DNA from: Deroplatys truncata | Lineage: Eukaryota; Arthropoda; Insecta; Mantodea; Mantidae | Length of the DNA: 64,000 nucleotides | Direction of reading: 5' to 3' | NCBI GenBank assembly: GCA_030765065.1 | Contig: CM060979.1 | Coordinates: 15,653,001 to 15,717,000, forward strand | Part shown: piece after piece, positions 10,710 to 21,342 of the stretch | Position numbering within the stretch: the stretch's first letter is position 1 | How the letters are laid out: every line of letters starts with the position of its first letter | Notes under the pieces: model-generated | What the model was told of the DNA's origin: nothing | Database searches by the model: none | Seen by the model: the letters and a program-made list of their open reading frames with translations, nothing else | Translations under genes and position numbers: made by a program

Positions 10710-11371
10710 ACTTTCTCTACTACGTATAGTAAGTAGGGGAAGTATTGTATTCCACCCAAAAATTCGATACTGAGATTTCACCGGAAATACATGTTTTGAG
10801 ACCCCTTGAATCCAAAAAAAGCATTTTTGGAAACATCTGTGTGTCTGTGAACAGCATAACTCAGAAACGAACAGTCGGATAAACACCAAACTTGGTATTT
10901 AGGTTCAGTATCTTCCAGAGATGCGACACAAAGTTTTTCAAGAAAATCTCCCCACCCCAGATTACCCTTTACATGGAACATTTTTCGAAAATTTTAATTT
11001 TCTCAAAAATGGTTCTAACGATTTTGATTAAAATATCATATGTTTAAGATATTTTTATGACAAATAAAATGTATATCTTGAAGTTTTGGGGAATGTCTCC
11101 AAAAGTATTCTTCATTGTGAACGACTTTTGCATAACTGGTAAATGATAAGATATAGACAAAATTTTACTACACAAAAAATGTAGATTGCGTTGAAATATA
11201 CAATTTATGTCATATACATTTTTTGTTTTTGAGTGAACCATTTACGAGATATTGCTTGTTATTCCCTTAAATTTTTCAATACTTACACTTTTTCTCAAAT
11301 TCGTTATTAATTCCCCTTGCAATTCCTACCAATTCCCCTTGCATCTACAAGAAAATTAGCAATAAGATTAA
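10710..11371 (+). mobile_element. D repeat, right end truncated
   Basis: The left end is intact (ACTTTCTCTACTACG). The copy is collinear with D up to 'AGCAATAAGATTAAC' and then joins unique DNA. The duplicated 'CCAATTCCCCTTGCA' block near 11315-11345 indicates a small local duplication. Confidence 0.8.
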
Positions 11372-12271
11372 CTACAACTAATTACAGAGGTGAAATAGCC
11401 GTATCCTAATCATTGTGTTATCATTAAGAATCAATTTTGGGATTAGCTTCCCTTTGAAGCGAAAGACATAATAGGTATCCATTGTGAGGTTTAATGCTGA
11501 TGGTTATGCAATTGACAAATTGGCTGATTGTCTGCTTTATTTTTTGTTTGAAGCTGCGTTTGCCAAAATCGTTCAAATGTGAGCACATATATTAGCGAGA
11601 GGCTTCCTGGTCACTTTCGCATTTTGCCGGTCAGGGAGAAATTGTTTTTCCGCTTCACACTGCCAGAATAATGGACGCAAAATGAAACTCTGTCACTATA
11701 ATAATACATTCAAAAGAACTGTAATGTGCATCATTATGGCGGAGGAAATTCCGGGCTCAGGTTCCATTAGTGCGGCAAAATAAACAAAAAAACGCAGCGG
11801 GTTGTTTCGTTTGCGGTTATTAGCGGCATTGCCAAACAGATGCAAGCCGCCACGTAAGCTTTAGCTCTGACCTTATAACCCTTTCACCAGCGTAATAGCT
11901 ACTGTAACAAAATTAATTTCGGTGCAGAAAATGTTCATCTTGGAGCCCGCGATACCTGCTCTCTTTCCCAGGACCGCTTCCGGGTCTGAGTGCCTCCAGC
12001 CAGTGCAGACAACATTGTCTATACCTTATTTAGGAGTATCTGTTTATCCGGCGTTACGCGGTTACCTTTTAAACCTAAATGACGAATTAATTAATTTCGT
12101 TCAACCCCCCGTTCTTTATTAAGCTCGATTCAGCCAAGCCTTATTCACAAGACAGCGTATATTCTTGTAGTAGTTATAATGGGGAATACAACCATAATTA
12201 CAAGTCTTCACCAAAACACACTTTATTGATTTACGGTTCTCAGGTAGAGTGTGACTAAAGCTTGTTACTGC
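11372..12271. other. unique non-repetitive interval
   Basis: No D, E, LTR or SINE sequence is recognised. Base composition is mixed. The stretch 11640-11880 contains phased motifs such as GCGGCAAAATAAAC and GCAAGCCGCC that look less decayed than the repeats. No convincing coding frame is present (the longest, at 11922-12122, has no known motif). It could be host intron or intergenic DNA. Confidence 0.4.
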
Positions 12272-12344
12272 AGTAGTGTTAGCTCAGTGGTAGAGAGCTA
12301 GCTTACTGTTTCTGAGGTTGCAAGTACAAATCTCCGTGGCTCTA
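12272..12344 (+). repeat. degenerate tRNA-like sequence (SINE head or tRNA pseudogene)
   Basis: GTTAGCTCAGTGGTAGAGAG fits a tRNA D-arm and A box. About 30 bp on, GAGGTTGCAAGTACAAATCTC resembles a B box with an insertion. The acceptor arms do not pair well, so a functional tRNA is unlikely. Confidence 0.45.
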
Positions 12345-12387
12345 CTCAACAGTTTTCCCCCTTTTATTTTAAATACATGGGAAAAGA

Positions 12388-12448
12388 TTTGATGTGTTGC
12401 ACTCACGTATATTACTTTACTCTTGCACTAGTTTTACAAACGCGTATT
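12388..12448 (-). mobile_element. D repeat right end, interrupted by a LINE fragment
   Basis: Reads TTTGATGTGTTGCACTCACG and then the CTCTTGCACTAGTTTTACAAACGC block, a reverse-oriented D right end. The same copy resumes at 12928 with ATTGCTAATTTTCTTG. Confidence 0.7.
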
Positions 12449-12927
12449 AAAGATCAGGAATGGCATGGTTTATACAGGGGGGCTGGAGGGCACAGAAAAT
12501 GACCGACGATTCTGGCAGGAGAATCTGTACATTCTGTGATTTGGATGAGGACTGGGTACATATTTTGGCGGAATGTGCACAGTGGGAGAACCAGCGAACA
12601 ATTAAACTGAAAGAAAAATTCTTAAGTCCCTCAAGAAAGAGATTGGCATGTTGGGATCTACAGGCTGACCAGAGGAACTGGCAAAACATGGACAACTTTT
12701 TGGCTAAAGTGCGCGAAGCTAGGTCAAATTTGTTCAGTTAGACAAAGGTAATTTATCTCTATTTCCCTTTCTCTTGTTCCTTTTTGCTGTGTTTTCTTTC
12801 TCTGTTGTTTATTTTGTCACCCTATTATATGTTATATATGCATGTACGGTCAATCACCCATGCACTAATTATTTGTGAAATAACTACAATAATTTGAAAC
12901 CAATAAAGATACCTTATCTATCTATCT
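12449..12927 (+). pseudogene. non-LTR retrotransposon 3' end inserted in D
   Basis: The open frame 12460-12741 encodes about 93 residues. It contains the Cys/His cluster found at the C-terminus of many LINE ORF2 proteins: CTFCDLDEDWVHILAECAQW, i.e. C-x2-C then H-x4-C. An AT-rich 3' UTR follows with an AATAAAG-like signal and a terminal TATC/TCTA simple repeat (12913-12927), a common LINE tail. It splits a D copy cleanly, so it is a later 5'-truncated insertion. I see no clear target duplication. The clade (Jockey or I-like) is not certain. Confidence 0.65.
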
Positions 12928-13663
12928 AATTGCTAATTTTCTTGTAGATGCAAGGGGAATTGGTAGGCTTTAAGCGATAGTCAAATGTTTTAAGAGCTGG
13001 TTGCTGTGTGGAGTATTCCATTCTCTTTGTATGTTTAGGACATAAAAAAACGAATAACAAATTCCTATTTGAGAAGTAGTATAAATATTACAAAATTCAA
13101 ACAAATAACAAGGAATATCTCGGAAATGGTTCGTTCGACAAAAAAAAGTATGTGACATAAATTGTACGTTTTAACGAGATCTGCATTTTTTGTGTAGTAA
13201 AATTTGGTCTATCTCTTATGATTTACAGTTATGTAAAAGTCGTTCAGAATAAAGGACTTTTGGTGACATTCCCAGAAAATTCAACATATACATTACATTT
13301 GCCATGACAACATCTTGAACATATGATATTTTAATAAAAATCTTTAGAGCCATTTTGAGAAAATCAACATTTTCGAAAAACGTTTCACATAAAGGGTAGC
13401 GTATGGTGGGGGATCTTCTTGAAAATTTTTGTGTCGGATCCTTTGAAGATACAAAACTCAACTACAAATTTTGGTGTTTATCAGACTTTTTATTTTTTGA
13501 GTTATGCCGTTAACAGACAAACACACAGACACACGCGGATATGCTTCCAAAAAGGCTTTATTTGTATTCAGGGCACCTCAAAACATGTATTTCCGCTGAA
13601 AATTCGGTATTGAATTTTTGGGTGGAATGCAATACTTTAATTACTATACGTAGTAGAGAAAGC
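12928..13663 (-). mobile_element. D repeat, remainder after LINE insertion
   Basis: It continues the copy begun at 12388 and ends with a left terminus in reverse (TATACGTAGTAGAGAAAG) at 13643-13661. It is more diverged than most D copies. Confidence 0.75.
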
Positions 13664-13673
13664 AAAAATAAAA

Positions 13674-13860
13674 ATGTAACCGCACTGGATAGCTCAAGCG
13701 GTAATGTCTGTGGCCGGCATTCGAGAGGTCCCGGGTTCAATCCCCCGAGGCCGACAAATCTGACCGAAGGTTATTTCGCGGTTTTGCTCTGTTGCTAAGC
13801 GAATGCTGTATTGGGTAATTTGATCCGCGAATTTTCATATCATTCCTTTCACCAGTACAT
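13674..13860 (+). repeat. SINE-like element S1b with tRNA-derived head
   Basis: The head at 13679-13756 has a good A box (TAGCTCAAGCGG) and B box (GGTTCAATCCC). The body contains GGTTTTGCTCTGTTGCTAAG and GCGAATGC, related to the body of S1a. It lies between a D left end and the 87-bp minisatellite. Confidence 0.65.
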
Positions 13861-13885
13861 TTCATTTCCTTCTTGTGCACCGCCA

Positions 13886-16397
13886 TACCAGGCATTGGTC
13901 TGTTCATCCATCCTGGATATGCTATTATCCACAGTTTGCTTGCTCCTCGACAGACTACTGACACAAGACATTGGCTTGTCATTGGACTGATCACCCATCC
14001 TGGATATGCTATGATCCAGAGTTTGCTTGCTCCTCGACAGACTACTGACACAAGACATTGGCTTGTCATTGGACTGATCACCCATCCTGGATATGCTATG
14101 ATCCAGAGTTTGCTTGCTCCTCGACAGACTACTGACACAAGACATTGGCTTGTCATTGGACTGATCACCCATCCTGGACATGCTATGATCCAAAGTTTGC
14201 TTGCTCCTCGACAGACTACTGACACAAGACATTGGCTTGTCATTGGACTGATCATCCATCCTGGATATGTTATGATCCAGAGTTTGCTTTCTCCTCGACA
14301 GACTACTGACACAAGACATTGGCTTGTCATTGGACTGATCACCCATCCTGGATATGCTATGATCCAGAGTTTGCTTGCTCCTCGACAGACTACTAACACA
14401 AGACATTGGCTTGTCATTGGTCTGATTACCCATCCTGGCAATGCTATGATCCAGAGTTTGCTTGCTCCTCTACAGGCTACTGACACAAGACTTTGACTTG
14501 TCATTGGTCTGATCACCCATCCTGGATATGTTATGATCCAGAGTTTGTTTGCTCCTCTACAGATTACTGACACAAGACATTGGCTTGTCATTGGTCTGAT
14601 CACCCATCCTGGATCTGCTATTATCCAGAGTTTACTTGTTCCTCGACAGACTACTGACACAAGGCATTGGCTTGTCATTGGACTGATCACCCATCCTGGA
14701 TATGCTATTATCCAGAGTTTACTTGTTCCTCGACAGACTACTGACACAAGGCATTGGCTTGTCATTGGTCTTATCACCCATCCTGGATATGCTATGATCC
14801 AGGGTTTGCTTGTTCCTCTACAGGCTACTGACACAAGGCATTTGCTTGTCATTGGGCTTATCGCCCATCCTGGATATGCTATGATCCAGAGTTTGCTTGT
14901 TCTTCTACAGGCTACTGACACAAGGCATTGGCTTGTATTTGGGCTGATCACCAATCCTGGATATGCTATGATCCAGAGTTTGCTTGCTCCTCGACAGACT
15001 ACTGACAAAAGGCATTGGCTTATCATTGGGCTGATCACCCATCCTGGATATACTATGATCCAGAGTTTGTTGGTTCCTCGACAGACTACTGACACAAGGC
15101 ATTGACTTGTCATTGGAGTGATCACCCATCCTGGATATGCTATGATCCAGAGTTTGCTTGCTCCTCGACAGACTACTGATACAAGACATTGGCTTGTCAT
15201 TGGGCTGATCACCCATCCTGGATATGCTATGATCCAGAGTTTGCTTCCTCCTTGACAGACTACTGACAAAACGCATTGGCTTGTGATTGGGCTGAACACC
15301 CATCGTGGATATGCTATGATCCAGAATTTGCTTGTTCCTCGACAGACTACTGACACAAGGCATTGGCTTGTCATTGGGCTGATCACCCATCCTGGATATG
15401 CTATGATCCAGAATTTGCTTGTTCCTCGACAGACTACTGACACAAGGCATTGGCTTGTCATTGGGCTGATCACCCATCCTGGATATGCTATGATCCAGAG
15501 TCTGCTTGCTCATCAACAGACTACTGACACAAGGCATTGGCTTGTCATTGGGCTGATCACCCATCCTGGATATGCTATGACCCAGAGTTTGTTAGTTCCT
15601 CGACAGACTACTGACAAAAGGCATTACTTGTCATTGGAGTGATCACCCATCCTGGATATGCTATGATCCAGAGTCTGCTTGCTCCTTGACAGACTACTGA
15701 CACAAGACATTGACTTGTCATTGGGCTGATCACCCATCCTGGATATGCTATGATCCAGAGTTTTCTTGCTCCTCGACAGGCTACTGATACAAGACATTGG
15801 CTTGTCATTGGTCTGATCACCCATCCCGGATATGTTATTATCCAGAGTTTGTTTGCTCCTCGATAAGCTACTGACACAAGGCATTGGCTTGTCATTGGTC
15901 TGATTACCCATCCTGGCAATGCTATGATCCAGAGTTTGCTTGCTCCTCTACAGGCTACTGACACAAGACATTGGTTTGTCATTGGGCTGATCACACATCC
16001 TGGATATGCTATGATCAAGAATTTGTTTGCGCCTCGACAGATTACTGACACAGGACATTGTCTTGTCATTGGTCTGATCACTCATCATGGATATGTTATG
16101 ATCCAGAGTTCTTTTGCTCCTCGATAGGCTACTGACACAAGGCATTGACTTGTCATTGGGCTGATCACCCATCCTGGATATGCTATGATCCAGAGTTTGC
16201 TTGCTCCTCGACAGTCTACTGACACAAGACATTGGCTTGTCATTGGGCTGATCACCCATCCTGGATATGTTATGATCCAGAGTTTGTTTGCTCCTCGACA
16301 GATTACTGACACAAGACATTGACTTGTCATTGGTCTGATCACCCATCCTGGATATGCTATTATCCAGAGTTCGCTTGATCCTCCACAAGGCATTGGC
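13886..16397. repeat. 87-bp minisatellite, about 29 units
   Basis: A unit of 87 bp repeats head to tail. Unit markers such as 'CATCCTGGATATGCTATGATC' recur every 87 bp from 13912 to beyond 16300. Each typical unit contains a perfect inverted repeat, CTGGAT-ATGCTATG-ATCCAG (6-bp stem, 8-nt loop). Because 87 is a multiple of three, long frames are open on both strands. The longest (13737-15473, minus) is 578 codons of a 29-residue repeat. Unit variants differ at GGACTG/GGGCTG/GGTCTG and CTCGACAG/CTCTACAG. A 1-bp deletion near 15624 shifts the frame. Both strands being open argues that the frames are by-products rather than a gene. Confidence 0.95.
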
Positions 16398-16419
16398 TTT
16401 TATGTTCTACAAAGGGGAG

Positions 16420-16645
16420 TGTAATTCGTTAAAGAAGAGGAATTTTCTGGATAGGTATAGCCTGTGAAGTCTTCTTCATTCTCAAGGAATTTAGTGTAAT
16501 CTTGTATCACCTGGTAAGCGTTAAGCAATGGACAAAAACGTTTTACTTAAAAAATGTAGATATTCTTTAAAACAAACAATTTATTTCAAATAACATTTTT
16601 TAATAAGCCTTTTCTGAGATATCCGCTATGTTTGATATTGTTTAA
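16420..16645 (+). mobile_element. E repeat fragment, 5' of a tandem array
   Basis: Matches the E central block (GAATTTTCTGG, GCCTGTGAAGTC, TGTAGATATTCTTTAAAAC, TTTCTGAGATATCCG). It stops at the 105-bp array and seems to resume at 17655. Confidence 0.65.
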
Positions 16646-17415
16646 CTCCTTGGTCTTATCACGACGGATCTGTTGGTGGATAACTCTTAGGACGATATGT
16701 GATGGACAGTTAGCCTTCTGGGTCTCATCTCTGTAAGCACCCGCTCCGTCACGTGTCTCAGAGACTAGCGCATAGCTAGATTCCGCTTTCGTGCCGTGCA
16801 GACGGCATTAAGGTGTCATCCAGTCCAACCGCCGCCCCCATATAAAGGTCGACAGTTTGTCTTCTAGGTCATATCCCTGTAACCACCTGTTTCATGCCTT
16901 GCAGATGGCATTAGAGTGCTGTCCAGTCGAACCGTCGCCCCACACAAAAAGGCGGACAGTTAGCCTTTTAGGTCTTATCCCTGTAACCACCTGCTTCATG
17001 CCGTGCAGATGGCATTAGAGTGCTGTCCAGTCGAACCGTCGCCCCCACACAAAAGGGCGGACAGTTAGCCTTGTAGGTCTCATCCCTGTAACCACTTGCT
17101 TCATGCCGTGCAGATGGCATTAGAGTGCTGTCCAGTCGAACCGTCGCCCCCACACAAAAGGCGGACAGTTAGCCTTCTAGGTCTCATCCCTGTAACCACC
17201 TGCTTCATGACGTGCAGATGGCATTAGAGTGCTGTCCAGTCGAACCGTCGCCCCCACACAAAAAGGCGGACAGTTAGCCTTCTAGGTCTCATCCCTGGAA
17301 ATGACATCTTGCTTCGTCACGTGCCCACACAGACCCCCAGCGCATGGCAGCCGGACCTTCTGCTTCGTGCCGTGCAGATGGCGCTAGGGTGCCGTCCAGT
17401 CTAACTGCTTTCATT
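16646..17415. repeat. about 105-bp tandem array with longer outer units
   Basis: GGCGGACAGTTAGCC recurs at 16951, 17056, 17160 and 17265, giving periods of 105, 104 and 105 bp. Further diverged units lie on both sides. The first (about 16690-16850) and last (about 17266-17410) units are about 145-165 bp long. They carry an extra segment with TCACGTGTCTCAGAGAC or TCACGTGCCCACACAGAC that the inner units lack. The array is GC-richer than the E repeat around it. Confidence 0.85.
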
Positions 17416-17504
17416 GTCTGTAGATAGATGATATAGCATTCGCTATTACCACTTATTTTTCATGTTACTATTGGTTTAGACCTAAGTTCAAACTTTGGAT
17501 CGTG

Positions 17505-17652
17505 GTATTAAACATCCAATGAGTTATTTACCTTGGCAACTGAGGAAAACCACAAAAAAACCTCAGACAGTTTGATCGACAATCGGGATTTTATCCCGGG
17601 TCCTCCGAATGCGGGCCACAGACTTTACCGCCTGAGCGATCCCTCTCGGTAT
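17505..17652 (-). repeat. SINE-like element S1c
   Basis: In reverse complement the head reads GAGAGGGATCGCTCAGGCGG (A-box region), then GCGGTAAAGTCTGTGGCCCG and a decayed B box. The body is GGTTTTCCTCAGTTGCCAAG. It sits in the same E repeat as the 105-bp array. Confidence 0.6.
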
Positions 17653-17654
17653 AT

Positions 17655-17935
17655 GCGTTTTTAATGGTTGGCATTTCTTTTCAAATCCATCGATTTGCAG
17701 TTGTTTCTCGCGATGTCATGGAAACAGTATGGAATTTTAAGGCCAGCGTATAGCGTCCAGTTGTTAAACATTTGACTATCGCTGTTCTCTTTGTATCTAT
17801 AACGAAATGTGTAATGTAGCTATTTCTGTAGAGGTTTATTTCGATTAAAATGTAGTAGACAGAAGTGTAGGCTTTCGTAAGAACAGTTTGTATACTCACT
17901 AATTAGCAATAGAGGGTAGAGAAACAGCCTATGTC
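17655..17935 (+). mobile_element. E repeat, 3' part
   Basis: Contains the E landmarks TTCTCGCGATGTCATGG, ACATTTGACTATCGCTG and ATAACGAAATGTGTAATG, and a degraded right end AGAGGGTAGAGAAACAGCC. It probably belongs with 16420-16645. Confidence 0.7.
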
Positions 17936-17990
17936 ATCCTTTACGGTCTCCTAAAATGTTAAATGAACACGTTAAATGAATATCGTTATA

Positions 17991-19142
17991 TGGTGGTCTG
18001 AAAAGTTTCCGACCTCAACATGAAGATGGCAGCACTCGTAAATGAACACTAGTGAATTTCGTTGTTCATCTGTTGACAGCTACTTACCAAAGTTTTAGCC
18101 ATTTTGGACGCTCAGTTGTTATGTAACAATCGTTTAAGTGAGGTGATGTGAGTGTTTTATGAAAATGGACAAAATCGAGTCATTAAATATTTGTTTTTGA
18201 AAGGCAATATGCCTACGCAAATCAAAGATGAGTTGGATTCTGTGTGTGGGGACTATGAACCTTCATTTACCACAGTGAAATTTTGGGCAGCTGAATTTAA
18301 ACGTGGCCGTAAGAGCTTGGAAGACGATGAACGTTCGGGACGTCCAAAAATTGCAACTACCGACGAAAACATCGCCAAAGTTCACCAAATGGTGCTAGAC
18401 GACGGCCGAATTAAAGTGAGAAATAGCAGAGACTATGAAAATGTCAAAAGAACGTGTTTGTCACATATTAAATCAACATTTAGACATGAGAAAACTGTCC
18501 TCGCGTTGCGTGCCGCGTTTGCTCACGTTTGACCAAAAACGTGTTCGAATGAACATTTCCAACGCTTTGTTGGCGCAGTTTAGGCGCAATAAATCCGAGT
18601 TTTGGCGCCAATTAATTACTGTAGATGAAACTTGGATACACCATTATACGCCCGAAACAAAAATACAGTCCAAAGAGTGGACTGTAAAGGGGGAACCGGC
18701 TACAAAAAAAGCAAAAGCTGTTTTCTCAGCTGGAAAATGATGGCGACTGTTTTTTGAGATAGTCATAGAGTTATTTTAATCGATTGTCTTCAAAAAGGAA
18801 AAACCATTACGGGAGCATACTACGCATCATTACTTGACAAGCTGAAGGCAGAACTTGCGGAAAAAGGCCACATTTGCAGAAAAAGAAAATCCTGTTTCAC
18901 CAAGGCAACGTCTCACACCTCAGCGGTTGCAATGGCAAAAATCCACGAATTACGGTTTGAACTGCTTGACCATCCGCCATCTCACCAGATCTAGCCTCAA
19001 GCGACTTCTTTTTGTTCCCTCATCTGAAAATTGCGCTCGGAAGACAGAGATTTTCGTCAAATGAAGAGGCAATCACATTCGTGAACAATTATTTTGCAGA
19101 GAAAAACGCCGAGTACTATTTGGACGGGTTTCAGACCACGCT
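17991..19142 (+). mobile_element. mariner-like DNA transposon, inactive
   Basis: TA dinucleotides flank the element (17989-17990 and 19143-19144). The inner termini share GTGGTCTGAAA in inverted orientation. Length is about 1.15 kb, normal for mariner. It carries one broken transposase frame. Its right flank continues as an E repeat, so it landed in repeat DNA. Confidence 0.85.
18152..19064 (+). pseudogene. mariner transposase, frameshifted, catalytic Asp lost
   Basis: It would have catalysed cut-and-paste transposition (DD34D family). The N-terminal HTH region is readable from 18164: LKGNMPTQIKDELDSVCG, then PSFTTVKFWAAEFKRG, then ERSGRPK. A second frame from 18435 gives the catalytic TVDETWIHHYTPETK, with the first Asp at about 18622. 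A further frame gives FHQGNVSH, where family members have FHQDN, so the second catalytic Asp is Gly. The third-Asp motif region (PPSSPDLASSDFFLFPHL) survives with small changes. At least two frameshifts separate these parts. The usual length is about 345 codons. It is clearly dead. Confidence 0.85.
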
Positions 19143-19144
19143 TA

Positions 19145-19432
19145 TGGTATTTTAATCAAAACTGTTGGAGCCATTTTTGAGAAGGTTTTTTTAAAAGCTT
19201 GAAAACGTTCTAAAGTTAAATACCAAGTCTGGTAACTATCCGGATTTTCGTTTTGGAGCTACGGTGTTCAAGACACACACACGCGCGCGCGTATCTTTTT
19301 TTTCTAAAAACGCCTTCTTTATTCAGGGTCATCAAAACATAGATTTTCGATCAAATCTGGATATTCAAATTTTAGATGGAATACAACACTTTCTCTTCCT
19401 GCTATATGCATGCACTAGAGAATGTGAAAACA
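19145..19432 (-). mobile_element. E repeat fragment
   Basis: Contains TTAATCAAAACTGTTGGAGCC, the tract CACACACACGCGCGCGCG and the left end in reverse (CACTAGAGAATGTG). It continues the repeat into which the mariner inserted, or is a separate inverted copy. Confidence 0.65.
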
Positions 19433-20190
19433 CTATTGTCTAAAAAAGATACTTCAGAGAGAAGTTTGTTCATATTTCGTTTTCCGCACCGACACGTTCA
19501 AAGCCCCATTTGTTGAAAAATAGACTTAAAATTGATAGACCTGCACATAATAGCTTTAGTATCCTGAAAGCAGATATAAAAATACGAGAAGCGCGCATTT
19601 GTTTTGAATTCCTCCTTGTTTATTTAAATGATCATAGTGTAAAGGACTTTATTTTTTCATTTACGTTTCGTTAGTGTCATATTTTGTTTGGCTGCGAGAT
19701 ACATTAAGGTGGCTTGATTAAACGGATGCGTTTACTTCATGCTATCTTTTGTTTTCCATATTTAGTTCATTCCCACAAATCAGCACGCGTTTACGTATCA
19801 AAACAAACAAAAGAGGAGGAGCGCGCAAAATAAAACTCTGCCATATACGGTTCTTTGGCATGGTCACTAATTAAATTTAAACTGTTCATGTTGTGATTCC
19901 ATAAGCGCTGTGTGTCCTATTTCCTGAGCGTGGCTTACGGCGATTCTATATCGCATCAAGAGAATTTTTATTGCATGTGCTTTTTTTTTTTTTTTTTTTT
20001 TTGGAAGCTCTGGCTTGTAAATTACGGTGGGTGGGCACAACTCTCTAAATTGTTTTCATATGAAATTCTTTGCTTACGCAGACATTGCTATTTCAATTTT
20101 CGGTTTGTTGTTACGGTTTAATAACAGAATTGCGGTAATGTATACACCTGGCCACTAGATGCGTTCTTTGCACTTGCTTTTTTCATCAGC
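19433..20190. other. unique interval with poly-T run
   Basis: No repeat family is recognised from 19433 to 19975. Bases 19790-19840 (CGTTTACGTATC, GAGCGCGCAAAATAAAACTC) look little decayed. A run of 22 T lies at about 19981-20002, possibly the tail of a retroposed sequence in reverse. Confidence 0.4.
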
Positions 20191-20530
20191 TGTATTCCGC
20201 ACCACAATGCCCACACGCCTCAAACTACGCCTATATCAGGCGATTATCCCGCCCGTGATTCTGTATGGCTGCAAGGTCTGGTGATCGGCGGTAGCGACCG
20301 CAGGCTACAGACCGTCCAGAACAGGCCGCTTCGTCACACACCCTACACACCCACTCCGGTCTCCCATACATCGTGGACGTGGTGCGGGAGACAACCCCTA
20401 CCATGTACACGAAACTCACTTACCACACCAACCAGCTGGTGAACTCTTTGGGCCGCTATGACCATAAGGCGCCAAGGCGGAGGAAGAGTTATCGGTTGCC
20501 GAAGGACGGCTTGGGCCCCCGAGGCTGAGG
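20190..20530 (+). pseudogene. non-LTR retrotransposon ORF2 C-terminal remnant (Jockey/R1-like)
   Basis: From 20222 the frame reads KLRLYQAIIPPVILYGCKVW and then a stop. This matches the end of the RT domain in Jockey- and R1-clade LINEs. After shifts come RRLQTVQNRPLRH and then LPYIVDVVRETTPTMYTKL...LVNSLGRYDHKAPRRRKS. Together these give the normal order of the C-terminal region of such proteins. There is at least one stop and two frameshifts in 300 bp, so it is an old fragment. It is followed within 30 bp by 5S rRNA-like sequence. Confidence 0.75.
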
Positions 20531-20539
20531 TCTGCCAAT

Positions 20540-20640
20540 CCCTCACATCAAGAACTCCCCAAGTTAAGCAGCATTGGGCTTGGTCACTAGCTGGATGAGC
20601 GACCATCTAGCAGAGACCCGCCCTGCTGCCAACTTGGATA
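20540..20640 (+). repeat. 5S rRNA-like sequence (5S-derived SINE or insertion scar)
   Basis: CAAGTTAAGCAGCATTGGGC and TTGGTCACTAGCTGGATGAG, then CGACC, resemble the internal promoter region of animal 5S rRNA. Normal 5S genes have AAG(C/T)TAAGCA...GGGC...GGTTAGTACTTGGATGGG. The conserved parts are spaced as in 5S, but the termini are missing. Confidence 0.65.
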
Positions 20641-20714
20641 CCCCCATACCATTACCTAGATTTTCTCATCATGCTTTGCTGCCATGTCGGCCTGTTTGAC
20701 TTGACGACCACACA

Positions 20715-20800
20715 AGCGGTCGCCCAAGTTAAGCAGTATTGGGCTTGGTCACCACATGGTCGCTAGTCCGCCCATGTGGGAACACCGAGACCCAGCCAAT
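20715..20800 (+). repeat. second 5S rRNA-like fragment
   Basis: CCCAAGTTAAGCAGTATTGGGC, then TTGGTCACCACATGG repeats the 5S-like core 160 bp downstream of the first, with a different continuation (CCCATGTGGGAACACCGAGACC). Confidence 0.55.
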
Positions 20801-21342
20801 GGTAGCGCAGCAAGTTAAACTCCGCCCAAGACAAATATCAAAAACTTGTGTATATACTTTAAAACCTTCTTTATCGCACAGGTAAAGTCGCATACGCGGC
20901 TAGGTACTGTGGAGATCACATTCCACCCAGGTGAACCTGGGCGACCTGTTCTCGATTGCTGGATTGCTGGAAGCTTCAAGTAACAGTGATATTCCTGCAC
21001 AAGCAAGGCGGACCTGGTAAACGTAAGAAGACAGCGTGAAAAAATATTCCTGCAACTAATTATTTTAGCTTCTCGTGGTTCTCATTCTTCAGTGCGGTAA
21101 ATATAAACACAAGACTTTACCGAATTGCCGTCCACGAAGTGCTCGTCCCAGTTTCTACGAATGACAGACTGTGCTGGGTGGCTCAGATACTGAACACTAG
21201 GTTGGATTACCTACACCCTGGTCGCTACCAAATGGAATAACCTATCCTTCATCCGCCGCTGCAGCATCTCCCAGCCGGGAGATGATCAAGGAGCGGCGGC
21301 AGCCTGCACCGTCTATTACTCTCAGCTGTCGCTACGGCGTAC
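20801..21342. other. moderately GC-rich interval, unassigned
   Basis: No recognised repeat or convincing gene. It lies between the ORF2/5S remnant and the ORF1-like fragment, so it may be non-coding or untranslated sequence of the same non-LTR element. Confidence 0.3.

Noticed and set aside
13737-15473. 578-codon frame with a 29-residue repeat
   Set aside because: Explained by the 87-bp minisatellite. Several frames on both strands are open, the frame breaks with single-base deletions in the array, and there is no start context or non-repeat domain.
13886-16397. CRISPR-like array of repeats
   Set aside because: Units are contiguous with no variable spacers of constant length between conserved repeats, and the context is eukaryotic. 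It is a minisatellite.
20540-20640. Genuine 5S rRNA gene
   Set aside because: Only the internal region resembles 5S. The ends are missing and the match is imperfect, so it is a derived or inserted fragment.
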